Source of the DNA: Symsagittifera roscoffensis
Lineage: Eukaryota; Xenacoelomorpha; Acoela; Convolutidae
Direction of reading: 5' to 3'
DNA: 64,000 nt
Assembly (NCBI RefSeq): GCF_963678635.1
Contig: NC_087062.1
Coordinates: forward strand, 79,423,200-79,487,199
Position 1 is the stretch's first letter. Every line of letters begins with the position of its first letter. The notes beneath the pieces were generated by a model. The model ran no database searches. It worked only from the letters and a program-made list of their open reading frames with translations, and was not told the DNA's origin. Below, piece by piece: positions 24,001 to 35,762 of this stretch. Both the position numbers and the translations under genes were made by a program.

Positions 24001-27000
24001 AGTGCATTTATGTAATTGAATTCCCAATTTGTCGTCTAATTTTAACATATCGACCGCCTCGCAACTTCAAGTGTAACTTTTGAAGTGCAATGGGTTAGAC
24101 TTGGCGTCTGCCAAAATTAGCAAATCTTGCTTTTTATTAAAATTTCCGAAGTGATTTTTTCATCAATCTCTGCAATGATTCGCTTGAAACCCCCGATAAA
24201 AATAACACTGATGCTGGAAAATGGCAAAAAATCAGTCGGTTCTTAACCCTAAACATCGACGTGGCGAGATGGTGTGTAAGGAGTTACGTAATATATTAAC
24301 GCTTTGCAATGTGGTTATGTAATAGTTACCTTGTCATTCTGATATGCGGTGACTGCTATGAATTGTGTCTCGGGGTAGACGAAAGTCCTGAAGGTGGCAT
24401 ACTGCAGTTTCATGATGTCACTGGCACATACAAGATGGAACCTCGGCTGGTATTTGTGCATGGAGTTCAGAATCGTCTAAAACACACAACAAAACTTAGA
24501 ATTTTCAATCATTTCTAATAAAAAGTTCCCATATTTTTGTTCAGAACCATTTTGGTTTCGTTTTTCTATCACAATACGTCAATAAGATTTACTGTTGATT
24601 CAATCGGCTCAAGATTGGTTGGATAAATCGAATTAGAAAATGCGATAATTTGGTTATTTGTTGTTTTGTTCCAATTTTTTATCTGTTTAATTAATGAGTT
24701 TTTTTCGACTTATTTCAGTTTTGTTCACGGTTGAATGCGGATGGATGGAGCGACGAATGTACGATTTTTCGCCTGTGTGGTTTCAGTGTGAGCGCTACAA
24801 TGGTCAGGTAGTCTGTTAGGCGCCAAAGGGAAATATAAGTGTTGCCAATTTGTAAAACAGCGGCGAGCTTTATGAGGCGCATTGTCCAACCGGCAGCTGA
24901 ATTTCACGCCAGCCCAAAAACCGCTCAGAGGCGGGGAACGGGGCGACATAATAACCGCACAACCAAGCCTAGGGGGGTTAGTTGACCGTCATATCAACAT
25001 AAAACAACAAAAACAAAAAAAACGGTGAAAAAATAATAAAAAAACTGTAATGAACCCCTCATTAAGCGTGACGGGATAGGCGACCAGTTGTCTGAGCTAA
25101 CTGCTGGCTGAATCAAAGAGAAAATAATGGACAATTATTAATGGGACAACCAATTGTCCATTCAGTCTAGGCTATTGTCCAGTTTCTGTTCAAACTTAAA
25201 AAAAACACGGCTTCTTTTGTTCAAAACCATTGACGCTACTTAGTTTTACAACCAGATATGAAATATGATGAAAAAGGCGAGTAAGGGAGCGCATTAAATA
25301 GGTCTTTTTGAAGTCCTTTTAATTTCACGTCTTTCATCGCATTTGTAGTGTTTTGTACTCTAATTAGCTCGGACAAGTTTCAGATGATGAGGATAATGAA
25401 GAACATGACTGATTTTGGCACCTGTTCCGCTGAGTTTCAAACGGATAGCCACAGCAGCTTTGTAACTCCAGACAGTATGGAGCGGGTCGATTAAATAATA
25501 AATTATTTTGCCTCCTTCATTCTGCCAGGCAAGCACTTTTTACAACTACATATCACAGAAATACTGTCCACTTTTGTTGGCCAGTTTTATGACAAAATCG
25601 ATGTTTTTATGCGTTGCCTGATTTATGAGCACAACAAGCTCAAAAACAATATGTTTTTTAATTTTTAATCAGCTTCCTCAATCTAACTCACTTCTAATTA
25701 GAACATTTTCCCCGGTTATTCAATTTAAAAGCTTTTTTGATAATCTACAGATTTTGAAAATTTTAGCGGCAAAAAGTCTGATTTTTTGAAACTGGAAAAA
25801 ACTACTTTTTTGATGTTTTTGAAGTTTTGGCGAAGCTTGAGAAAATGAGCTGATAGTGATACAAATGGCTACGGGATATGTCTATTAATATCATGAATTG
25901 GTAATTAGATTTTGTGGCTGGCTGAAAAGCCAGGAAATCTCGGCAGCGCCAAGTGTCCGAGGCCGGCCGGCTAAATCCAGCGCAAATTCCGCTTTAGCAA
26001 GGTGGAGTGGTGCAGATTTGAGAAGTATCGAATGAATAAATGACAAAGTAGTGGTTGCCGAACGGCGCCTAGAGTCTCCACGTTTCAACAATGGCCCTTG
26101 TTATGGCCAGTAATGGATAGTGAAAGCCATCAAAAGCCATCACTGGATTATTAAACGTCCGTAGCCGCCGTCACGTCAGTGAAACGCCGGATCGAGTCTA
26201 AGTCGCTTTCTAAGCCGTTAATCTCCAAAATGTCGTCTCGACTGGACAAACAATCGCACAAAAATCAACCGCCAAGTGATTAAATTTCACACAAAAAGCC
26301 AAGCAACTGGACTGCCAAAACAGCACAAAAGCAACAAAAAATGAAACTTGGATTTGATCCGATTAAAATTTGGGGCTGAAACAGGGAACAAAGAATTGGA
26401 TCCTAAATGGCTAATTAGTTGATCAAATTCTTCAGGAAAAAAGTGGCCAAAGTTCGTCAATGTATTTGGTTCGTGGGCTAACAAGATGATAATATCGAGT
26501 CGCGACTCCACAGTGCTGTAAGCTGCGAGGAGTTTCTTCGATTCACGAGACGGAATGGCCGGATTTCAAAATTATACAAAAAATCTTGTCGCCCTTTTGT
26601 GGGTCAACCAAATTAAACTTAGCTACAAACTAAAAATAAGCCCAAACAAAAGTTAAACCCTGTTTTGGCATACAGTTCTACGATGAAAGTGAAGTGCTAA
26701 ATAACATTTCAATTATCTAGAAAGACTGTTTCTGGACGCCTTTTGAACAAAAAATGGGTTTTTGATTTCTCGAAGCGCTCCCTCACTCAAATTTCTTATA
26801 ATGATAACTTTCAACCAACGGAATTACTAAGATTTACACAATTAAAATTCTATATTCAAGACAAATGAGTTAAATTGAAAACCAAAAACTAGATTGAGCA
26901 TTAGGCATGATTTAGAAGACTACAATAAGTGATTTCCCCAATGATAAGTGGTTTTCCGCCCACCAAGTGGAATTACAGACTGATCAAAAAGTATACAAAA

Positions 27001-28168
27001 AGAACATTTTTTTAATGAATGTTCAGAATGAAAACTAGACTCACGAATCCGTTTCTGTCCGAGATGTTGTTTGTGAGTTTGAGTTTGTGGAACGAGATGG
27101 ACTTGGACATCCACTGTTCGCCGGTGGCGGGGGAATCCGGGTGGATGTACATTCTCTTCGGCATCTCCGGGTCGCTCTTGCCAGCTACCATCCAGCGGGA
27201 GTTGTGGAACTTGTAGCGACAGTCGTCAGAGGGGATCACGTCTAAGAGTAGGATGTATTTGGCCCGCTTGTCCAGACCACTGATGCGCGTTTTCAGAGAC
27301 GGAAACATTCGTCTGCAACAAAAACAAAGCCATTTATTAAAGTCTTTAGGCACGAAAACATATCTATTAATGTTTTTAGGCACGAGAAACTTGGTTTATT
27401 TCATTTTTCAGTGCTTCCTTCTGATTTTCTTTCAGAAAACTCATGCAAAAAAAAGGTTTACTTTTTAGCCTACAAAAATCTTCTGGTAATGATTTTAAAA
27501 AAATTGCGAATATATTTTAGGCCAAAGTTAATTTTTTAGGGAAAAAGGAACGAATCGTCGGTGATTTTTATTATCTTTGCTGCGGAGTAAGGTTGAATTT
27601 CAAATCTTATCGAAAATAATTTCAGCATAATCAATGTAAGATCTAACTTTGAGAAAGTCTTGCTAAAATAGGAAAATGGAAAAGTACAATTGAACTGAGA
27701 AATCGACCAAACTTTAAACTCACCGTCCTGACTTTGTAATGACCATTTCCGTGTTCAACTTGTGGAAATCATTCCACAGTTCTGCACCTTCCAAAGTGAT
27801 TTTTGGGTTGTCCTGGGGGATTGGTTCTGGCTCGAATGCCGGATGGAGACCCAGAGGTCTTCCGAAGTAGTCGGTGGGTCCGTAGGCTCCGTGCATGGAT
27901 CCCGCTGTCAGTTGGTCCAGTTTGTGGGGAGGGGCTATGAGGGTGGTGCCATTCATGACTGCGTGACCAGGAAGGGTAAAAACATTTGGGTTGTGAGTCG
28001 GCTGGGACAAGATCGAGCTCATCGAGAAACTGGAACTCTTGGTCGAGATTGGACTTCGTTGCGATTCGATTGTTGGAGCAGCTAAAAAATTACACACTTA
28101 TTACAGCAAAAACGTTCACATTCAGAGAAAATATTCTACCAATTCAGAAACTGAAACTTACGAGTCAT
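21069..28168 (-). CDS. Tbx2/3: T-box transcription factor, Tbx2/Tbx3 (omb/bifid) subfamily, seven exons
   Basis: A sequence-specific nuclear DNA-binding protein; family members bind TCACACCT-type half-sites and mostly repress developmental targets. Exons in transcript order (complement): 28162-28168, 27724-28081, 27045-27312, 24330-24476, 23367-23443, 22822-23288, 21069-21997. All introns are GT-AG and the phases agree throughout, giving 750 residues plus TGA. The start ATG has an in-frame TAA upstream, so no longer N-terminus is needed in that exon. The T-box spans about residues 94-278 and shows [89 protein letters not shown] and [20 protein letters not shown] and [11 protein letters not shown] point to Tbx2/3 rather than Tbx4/5 or Brachyury. 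The tail is Ser/Pro/Asn/Gln-rich, with eight alanines at about 612-619. The N-terminal edge and the donor of exon 6 are my least certain choices. Confidence 0.93.
21998..22821 (-). other. T-box gene intron 6
   Basis: 824 bp intron with donor GTAATT and acceptor TTTTAG, phase 1. The donor is weak, but it is the one that keeps the frame with the last exon; a second GTAATT donor about 60 bp further on gives the wrong phase. Two GGCGCC hexamers lie at 22361-22366 and 22702-22707. A missed short exon here cannot be excluded. Confidence 0.7.
23444..24329 (-). other. T-box gene intron 4
   Basis: 886 bp intron, donor GTAAC and acceptor TTTCAG, phase 0, separating AYQNDK from ITQLKI. It lies near the end of the T-box. 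No ORF, repeat or RNA gene seen inside. Confidence 0.85.
24477..27044 (-). other. T-box gene intron 3 (long)
   Basis: 2.57 kb intron between the exon ending in NNISDRNGF and the one beginning TILNSM, phase 0. It holds no coding sequence I can support. Two parts are less AT-rich than their surroundings, at 24720-24960 and 25890-26260, and each has a GGCGCC hexamer (24819-24824 and 26064-26069). Their position inside a developmental regulator makes intronic enhancers a reasonable inference, but nothing in the sequence proves it. Confidence 0.85.
27313..27723 (-). other. T-box gene intron 2
   Basis: 411 bp intron with donor GTGAG and acceptor TTGCAG. It splits the second Arg-coding region of the T-box (codon CG|A), a position early in the domain. 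It contains A/T-rich sequence only; I see no exon or repeat in it. Confidence 0.9.
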
Positions 28169-28620
28169 CTCTGCAGTTTTCTCTTCTGGCTGTTGATAAA
28201 ATTGTAAAATAGTAAGAACTGAAGAATGTTAAGAATTGGAGCTTTTTATCTAGATATTTAAGAGGTTTTACTAGTTATAATTCCATGACAAGCTGGAAAC
28301 TGAAACAAGCAGTAGTTTCCAAGTCGTTTTCCAAGTAGTTTTTTAAAAGTTTTGGAATTTTTTTGCTGTTTTTGAGCAATTTGGACAGATTTTTAACAGT
28401 TGAGTAAATGTGATATTGATCTGTTTGTTTTCAATTTGAAGATCCACTCAAGTGCCTGTCTCTCTTTCTCTGATTCTCTGTTTGTTTAAACAAATACTCT
28501 ACTCTGATTGGTCAGTCATCTTAGATACTTGACAAGTAGTTCTGACGTCTGATTCGTCGACTGTTTCCGGACTACAATTTGTCGGTTCTCAAATGTTCAA
28601 TAAAAATGAAATTACACGGA
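28169..28620 (-). promoter_or_regulatory. 5' flank of the T-box gene, possible UTR and promoter
   Basis: This stretch lies directly upstream of the ATG. An in-frame TAA precedes the start codon. Read on the minus strand, a CCAAT core is present at 28507-28511, followed upstream by AT-rich DNA with no clear TATA box. A candidate acceptor (a run of T/C ending in CAG, near 28190) lies 22 bases before the ATG, so the true first exon may be noncoding and further upstream. Assignment as promoter is inference from position. Confidence 0.25.
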
Positions 28621-29299
28621 ATAAAAAAATACGGATTTTTTACTCCAATATCCAACGTCGATCAGTTTATTTTTCCTTTTGTTTATTTAGGGAATCCTTT
28701 ATTTTTCTGACTAAAAGAACTTGTAAAATGGTTTCAAAAAGTCGGATATCTTCTAGTTGACTTTGATGAGCAATCAAAGTGACGGTTGGGTTTAAGCAGG
28801 ATGTTCTTGTTGAGGTGTCAAATATTTCAAAAGGGTCCAACTTTATTTTCCTGATGTCGTGATGACTGAAATGTCTTGATCAAATAGGATGGTTAAGAGG
28901 AAGTATTTAATCTAATAGAAGGTATATTTGGTTATCTTCAAGTACCAAACAACTTGACAAGAATTAGCCCTCAAAACCGGTTTTTTGCACTTTTCTGGAA
29001 AGATTCGCAAATAGATACGTCCTTTTCTTGAACATAAATTCTGCAAATAAAGATTATAATTGAACAGTGTGTTTTGATATTAAAATCACACAAATAGACA
29101 AAGCAAAAATCTCTCAAGTCTCTAGTTTTATTGAAGTTTTGATTAAAACCTGTAAAACTAAGTTATTTTTTATCGAAAAGGTAGCCATAAAGGTAATTAA
29201 AGAATCTGAGTTGTGATTATGAGACAAAACTAATTATTGTTATTGGTGTCGTAGTTTTTGTTTTGTTTGCTTGTGCTCTTTAGCAATTTGTCTAGATTA
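28621..29299. other. AT-rich upstream flank of the T-box gene
   Basis: No ORF with coding character and no repeat recognised. Confidence 0.4.
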
Positions 29300-30000
29300 A
29301 TCAGCCGCATTTTCTGTCAAAACAGCCCAGCTCCGGATCGAGTTCCGGAGTTGTTTTGATCAAACCGGCGTCCCTGGTCGCACCATAGGTGAGTTTTTGG
29401 CTCCCGTCGCATCAGATAACTGCTAAAATTGGTCCGAAATGGTTCAATTGTGGCACCAATGTACATAAACACACCATGCTACAGTCCTAGTGTAATGTCT
29501 TTTATGAACGTCTCTAGGACGCTAGCCTTGATACAACTTTCTCTGAACTCAAAAAGAAACACTTCTAATTAGACTTCTTTTTGGTTTTCGCCGCGACGTC
29601 AGGGGTTCTTTGGGCTGCGCCGGCGGACTCTTTCGCGGGTAATCGTCCAATTAGAGCAATCTCGCCGCCTGGCTCCATACTTTTTGGGGGTCCCCTCCGC
29701 TCGCAGGTGAAAGTGTGAACTAACAAGGCTGTCGCTTATCTTAGTTAATGCTAACTTAGTGAATTTCCAATTATTATCACGAAAACTAAATCCCGAACAT
29801 AGAGATTTGTTGACCGGGCACGAAGAAAAGGTTTATTATCTCGACTGAACCAGAGCCGCGTTGGAACCCGGGTCTAGCCCCGGCGACTCTGGCCCAATTA
29901 AGAGGGATTCAATTTAACCCCTTTTTAATCCCCACAAAGCTATGATATTGTGACAAAAGGTTGCCAACGTGGTGTGATAAAATCACAATTAGCCAAACCT
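29300..30000. other. Unique GC-richer island upstream of the T-box gene
   Basis: About 1.1-1.8 kb upstream of the ATG. Contains CTCCGGATCGAGTTCCGGAG (an imperfect palindrome at about 29330-29349) and several CpG-rich words, in contrast with the AT-rich DNA on both sides. A distal promoter, noncoding exon or enhancer is a fair inference. Confidence 0.35.
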
Positions 30001-31164
30001 GCAAAAACAAACACTTCACTACGTCTTAGCACACAGCTCAAAATACATGCAACGCATTAGTTCAATCAATTTAAGTAAACTAAAAACCAATTAATGAAAA
30101 ATTGTACAGGTACGAAAGAACACTCTTTAAAGTCACTCAGAATCTTTTCATGCTCATCTTTTCGCCGAGAAAAGCTTTTAATTAATTCAAGTTCAATTAC
30201 GGCAGCGCTTTCAAACAAACGCAGCTTAGTTGAGTATGGTTGAAAATGGTTTTAGTAATTAATGCAAGGTACGATTATGGCAAGGACATTTGTTTTAGTC
30301 AAAAGTTTAGCACTGTCTTATAAATGTGTTGCATGCATGTTGAATAAAGTGAAGAGTTAATTAAAATTATTGATTTTTGCTGTTAAGAACTACATGAATG
30401 CTGTGAGAATTGGCAAGTTTTTCAATTGCTTCTTCAATGAGTATCTATGGCTCCATTCTCGTATAGTTTAAAGTGTCCCTCCTTGAGGTACTAGCTGTTC
30501 CACGGAACAATGTTCATAAGCATGGAACATGCCGCTCTAAACATTTTGAGAATATTTTCCGGCAAATGCTTGAGCTCAAACTAAGAATTTATGATAAACG
30601 TGGTGCGGGTAGTAACTTATCTGATTTTTGATTTCCAAATTTTTTTTTTGTTTTTCAATGCCCGATCAGAGCCAGGTTTCAATTCCATGCCAACTAAAAC
30701 ATTTCTGCAATTGACAATTCATGACTCTCCACGACATATTCCAATCACATTTATATCAGCAAAGACAGAAAATTATTTTTGGATTTATTTACAACAGTTT
30801 TTGTCAATTTTTGTGGGTAAGGGTGTATCTAAAATGAAATGCTAAGTTTTTAATAGCTCAATTAATAAGTAAAACGAGTTGATTAGCTGGCGTAAATTGT
30901 CATTGAATCATTAGAGAGTGGCGCGTGATGATATAAAATTTAAAAGCAAGCCTTCACATTTCAAATCAAAGTACGACGAAAAATAAACTTTAGCATGGTG
31001 TAGCACTCAATTTCATCTAATAATTTTTTGGTGTATCTACCCAGTGCGGAATAAAATGCGAATCCAAACGGTTTGATAATTTCAGTGGTTGGAAAGCCAG
31101 ATTACCCAATGATACGAAATGCCGAAATGCCGGAATGTTCCAACCAGCTTCATAAAAAGACAAA
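30001..31164. other. Noncoding AT-rich DNA
   Basis: No supported gene; the ORF at 30591-30845 has no motif. No repeat recognised. Confidence 0.4.
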
Positions 31165-31700
31165 AAAAGTTTTTTTTGTTTCTTTACTTCAAATTAGTGT
31201 CGGCTTTAGTGCGTGATGTGATTTGAGAACTATAAAACCGCGTATAAAAGGAGTAAATTAGGCATAATTCCCAGACTTGTCTTCAGTAAAAAAAGAATGA
31301 CAAACAAAAAAATTAAAACACTTAAAATAAATTCTTTTGAAATTTACTAAGATTTGCACAACAATTTTCTATTTTTACGGAACAATTTTCTTGCCAAGAA
31401 AACGCTAAATCAATTTTCAAGCAAGTAGCTAAAAAATTTCGATCTCATTTATAAAAAAAATACAAAATGTTTTTTTTTGTCTTTAAATAAATGTCGGTTT
31501 TGGTGCGTGTTGATATATAAACAACCGCTTAGAAACTTAGTCAACTACATATTATCGATAATATTTGTCTTCAAAAAATTACTGACCAACAAAAAAATTT
31601 GAATCTTTAAATCTTTCCTAGTTTTTCATGCAAAAAACTTTATAAAGTTTTTTAGAAAAACCTTATTGCCAAGGACGCGCTAAATTGTACATTCAAAACT
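31165..31700. repeat. Diverged tandem duplication, unit about 280-295 bp
   Basis: Copies lie at about 31165-31425 and 31460-31700. Shared blocks in order are TGTCGG-TTT-GTGCGTG, TTGTCTTCA, ACAAACAAAAAAATT-like A-rich DNA, and TTGCCAAG-A-CGCTAAAT. Offsets between blocks run from 295 down to 275 bases, so small deletions separate the copies. Confidence 0.65.
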
Positions 31701-31774
31701 AGTTTATTTTCTTTATAGTAAACGTCAGTTTTTTAGCCTAAAATTTAAATAACTTTTATAAAACGATCGTTACT

Positions 31775-31960
31775 TGATCGCTTTACTCGTTCGAAATTGA
31801 CCTAAATGTCCAAAATTTTAAACCACTTTTTCTCAAAACTGGGATAATATTTTGAAGTCGAATCACGACTGAAAGATCTTTATTATGATAAATCACTCGA
31901 CTCATTCCGATGATTTTTTGTGGTACCCGATTTTGCGAGGAAAACGAAAAAAAAAAACTG
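31775..31960 (-). repeat. Composite dispersed repeat, right module, minus orientation
   Basis: Reverse complement of the module seen at 35.9 kb and 50.3 kb. On the minus strand it reads GCAAAATCGGGTACCACAAA, then GATTTATCATAATAAAG, TCGTGATTCGA, and an ACGAGTAAAGCGAT end. No ORF of note. Confidence 0.6.
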
Positions 31961-32140
31961 ACCAAAATACAAAGTTCCTTCACATTTTGAATGATCGGAA
32001 AAAAAATTTTTCTACGGTTTTCTGATGCTTGAGTAAGTTGAATTTGGGCTTCAGAACTTGGCTATAAGGATTGAAATGAGATTTGATTTTAACCACTGAA
32101 AATGGGGTAAGCACTCGGGTAAACTTTAGTTTTTATTTTT

Positions 32141-32390
32141 TCTTTATTTCTTACGCAAAATCAAGTACCAAAAATGATCAGACCACAATGGTGATATATC
32201 ATGTTGAAGCCCTTGCAGTAGTTATTAAAACAACTTTAAGAGTTCTAGTTTTTGGTCCAGATCCTTTCACTCCAGCACGCACAAAAAATGAAATTAGTTG
32301 TTAAAAAACTTTTTTTGTAGTTCTTTCAGAAGATGGTTTGGACATTTCGTGCTTTTTCCACAGAAACCAGCTATCTTTGTTCTTTTTGCA
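32141..32390 (+). repeat. Composite dispersed repeat, both modules, shuffled
   Basis: The right module (CGCAAAATCAAGTACCAAAA, GATATATCATG, AAGCCCTTGCAG) comes before a left-module-like stretch (TTGGACATTTCGTGCTTTTTCC, shown only in part, then CCAGCTATCTTTG) at 32335-32390. The order is opposite to the full copies, so this is probably two overlapping insertions or a tandem junction. Confidence 0.45.
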
Positions 32391-32702
32391 GGGTTGATTT
32401 ACAGCAGACTACCTTGCTGTTAATTAGTCTGAAAAGCAGGCCAGGAATTTTCCTAGAAAGTTTTTATACAACGGTCAAAAATTGTGTAAATTTAGAATTG
32501 AAATTTCTGCTACAAAGTTTTTTTTATTAGAAAATTGAGCCGGAAAAGCAGAGCACCTAGTATTTTTTCTAGTTAATTTTACGGCCATTTAGGGAAAAAC
32601 AACTACTTCTGTAGTTTTTCGCATCTTTTAGCGTTTAATTCATGAAAAAAAAATATCAGTCAAAGTATGAATGAACTCAAACATGATGGCTGCAATTGCT
32701 TA

Positions 32703-32943
32703 AAATAGTTTTTTTTTTACTTTTTTTGAATGTAAACAAACGCTTTTTCGCCATTTGCTGTCATTTTGAATCAGAACTTGGGAGACTTATTCGAAACATG
32801 TATAAATCAGCTAAACAGCCTACAATAGTTTTTTTTAACTTTTTTTGAATGTAAACAAACGCTTTTTCGCCATTTGCTGTCATTTTGAATCAGAACTTGG
32901 GAGACTTATTTGAAACATGTATAAATCAGCTAAACAGCCAACA
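32703..32943. repeat. 119 bp tandem duplication
   Basis: Two almost identical adjacent units. GAATGTAAACAAACGC begins at 32728 and again at 32847. Both continue through CGCCATTTGCTGTCATTTTG and GGGAGACTTAT-CGAAACATG-type sequence to AAATCAGCTAAACAGCC. There are only a handful of differences, so the event looks recent. Confidence 0.9.
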
Positions 32944-33765
32944 AAAAGCAAAAGATTTTAATAATTTAAACTAAATGTAACAAAAAGTTATTTAAACACT
33001 TCCAATTTGCCAATTTCTTGTCTCAATTTCGTCGCACAGAATTTCAATCATTCATATATTTTGTGAAACAGTGTGCACCAAAAGCTCATAGTAATTCTGC
33101 TTAGAGCCGTTGCTATGGTCTTTTGTTTTAGAGATTTAAGGTAGTTTTCCACAGAAAAAAAATGAGCATTTTTGTCCATCCTCTGAACACCTTTTGAACT
33201 CTCTCACAGAACCGCCTGTTCCTCTCTCACAGAATCAAAAACTAGATATATTTATCTATTGCTATCATATTGGTTGTTAGATTGGTTCTTTTTTACTCTT
33301 GATTAGTTTAAATTGAATGCAATAAGCATTAGTAGTTTCAACTTTTGCTAATTTAAGAATCCTTCACTGGTTTTAAAAGTTTTTGTCAAAGCTTCTCTGC
33401 AGATTTTTCTATTTTATAAAAGTCATGATAAACTGAGACAAACAAAACAGTTGTTTGATACATCAGATGCCTATTTTTTTTGAATTTTAATAATTATTTT
33501 TTATCTCAGCGTTATTGAAAGCTTTTTTATGTATTCCTAATGTATTTTTAATCATTTTTTTGTCTCTGTATCGAATTTTAACAGGGACGGTAAGATAGAA
33601 ATCAAATCTCAGGAAAAGTATGTATGGGGACTTTCGTCAAGAATTACAAAAAAGACTTGATAGCGCGAGATTTTGCACATTTTGTAAGCAGTCGCACGGG
33701 CATGACTTTTTTTAAAGAGGGTCTTTTTTTTTGAAAAGTTTTGTCGAACCAATTTTTTTTTTTAG
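32944..33765. other. Noncoding AT-rich DNA
   Basis: No supported gene; A/T homopolymers only, ending in the T11-AG tract that could serve as an acceptor for the candidate exon at 33766. Confidence 0.4.
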
Positions 33766-33951
33766 TTCTACCCCTTTGATTTTGTGAGCTCTGCCGAAAG
33801 CCTCGAAAGGCCATCTTTAGCAAAACTTCAGTGCGAGTTGTGTAGAGCTGGTTTTTGTGACACGTACTTCGGTCAAAATCAGTGTACAACAAAGACACTT
33901 TTGGAAAAAATGGTTTGTTCCGCCAAAAATGGATGTTGTAATGCCAGATGA
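33766..33951 (+). CDS. Candidate Cys-rich coding exon, unidentified (possibly frame-broken)
   Basis: Begins right after an ideal acceptor (eleven T then AG) and is open for 61 codons to TGA. The peptide has the spaced cysteines CELCRAGFC, then Cys 9 residues on, Cys 13 further, and GCC near the end. This resembles a metal-binding knuckle, but I cannot match it to a named zinc finger. Another frame takes over at about 33930 and stays open to TAA at 34148-34150 (MDVVMPDETRRLQGKVEI, then Lys-rich), so a one- or two-base frameshift may have broken a longer exon. It could be a transposon-derived fragment or a chance ORF. Confidence 0.3.
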   Translation, partial: FYPFDFVSSAESLERPSLAKLQCELCRAGFCDTYFGQNQCTTKTLLEKMVCSAKNGCCNAR

Positions 33952-35762
33952 AACTCGCCGACTACAAGGAAAAGTTGAAATCGTTTTAAACATTAAAGTT
34001 GAACTATACAAATCAAACTTCAAAAAGTTTTATCATCAAACTGTTTTTTCAACACTGATAGGCAACCAACTCATTTTTAAGTCTTTGGGATCTTCAGTTG
34101 ACAAATTTAGTGGACGAAAATTGTGTCAGAACAAAGAACAATTTGTGTAAAAAGCTCTCAGAATATCAGAAGTCTTGTGAAATGAAATTGATAAAAATGT
34201 TCACTTTGAGGCATTGAAAGGTCCATTATTGACAAGGAATTAATTATTGATTGGAATCTGCCTCATTTTAAATTAACGCCGGCGCCACCATACAGCTGCT
34301 GTGTTATGCAAATCTTTTCATAGTGTCCGGCTACCCACTTTTTGTTGGATGAAGTAGCGCCACTCTAAAAGGGAAACGCCAGAACAAATAAGCAAAACAC
34401 GATGAACTATCTTTTCGTCTCGAAAAGTCAAACAAAAATCAAAAAACGGAAGTGAAGTATAGGCAGTACTTGAAATCGGAAGTGAGCAAAAAAGGTTTGT
34501 TCTTTTTACAACATTTGCTGTCCACCTACAAGGAATCTATTAAAAGCATTAATCATATTGAGTGAAAAAAATAGAAAGAAAAAATTTGAAACAAAAAGAA
34601 ACGCAGTCGAGCTAAATTACAATAATTAGATTGCCACTTGAGCATCAGAATACCTCAACCCGATTTATGTTCCTTCATTTGATACACGTGTGCCTAACTA
34701 TTAGAGCTAATCAAAACAATTTCATTGAAAATCTATAGCTTGAAAAAATTTTTTACAACCACTTGAGAAAATGGGAGGAACTATAGCAAAAACTAGAACT
34801 TTTCGGCCAATTTTGGTAAATGACATGAAAATTTAAGATTTTAAGTGTGGTAATCAAGCCCTATTGATTGTTATTCAATTTCAACAAATAGAAAGTGTTT
34901 TCTTCGTGTAGAGAAAAAATTTTGGTCTAACTTTTTGATTTTCAGACCAGATGAACAAAACTTATTACACTCAATTCAAAATTGGTGGCAAACAATTTAA
35001 TTTTACTTCAATTTTTCTTACCCGCTAAGCAAAAATCTCTCTTTTTTGTATATTTTTTAAATCTAAATCAAACAGTCTTTGCAAAAAAAAACAGAAAACT
35101 GAGAAAAATTGATTTTATGTTTCAGTTTTTTTTGAAATTTGTTTATCAACTTTTTTGTAATTTTTCTGAAGTTTTTCTCAAATTCATGTGATGAATTTTC
35201 TGGACTATCTGTCCGCAACCGTGTTTTATATTTTCTAATGTTCTCACTTTTTGAAATTGGGAGGAGCATTGTTCTCGGAGAGTTTGAGTTTATTTTTTTA
35301 AATTTTTTTCTTCGGCAAAATCTGTAATACGAATATACTTCATAATACACATGGGGTCAGATGCATCAAAAAGATTTCAGTTGAACTTTGACTGTTTTTT
35401 TAATTAGAATTTACCTTCATTTTCTCAGTAGTGAGAAAAAGCGCTCTAAAATTATCAATTTTTAATTCATTTTTTTGGCAAGCTCGATAAGCGTTAAAAC
35501 ATTATAATAAATAATAAATTGCAGATTTAAAACACTCATTTTTATTGATTCAGTTTTTGCTTCATCAGCGTTAAAATATGAAAAAAAAACGGATCAAAAC
35601 TGAAAAAAAGAAAAAAATGGATTTTGTTTTTGTCTTGAAATTTGAAAGTTGAATGAAAACAAATGAAGATTTTCGATACTTTTGCAGCTTAGTTATAGGT
35701 ATCCTTTTTGTTAAAAAAAAGCAACAATATGATCACTTTCACAAAACTTTTTAGAGAATATT
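33952..35762. other. Mostly noncoding AT-rich DNA
   Basis: Apart from the open frame to 34150 noted with the Cys-rich exon, nothing is supported. A GGCGCC hexamer is present at 34281-34286 in a short GC-richer patch. ORFs at 34982-35350 on both strands are low-complexity F/K-rich products of the A/T composition. Confidence 0.4.

Noticed and set aside
27019-28207. Plus-strand ORFs at 27019-27468 and 27762-28207
   Set aside because: Antisense shadows of T-box exons 1 to 3.
34982-35350. Opposed F-rich and K-rich ORFs
   Set aside because: Mirror images produced by T/A-rich sequence on the two strands.
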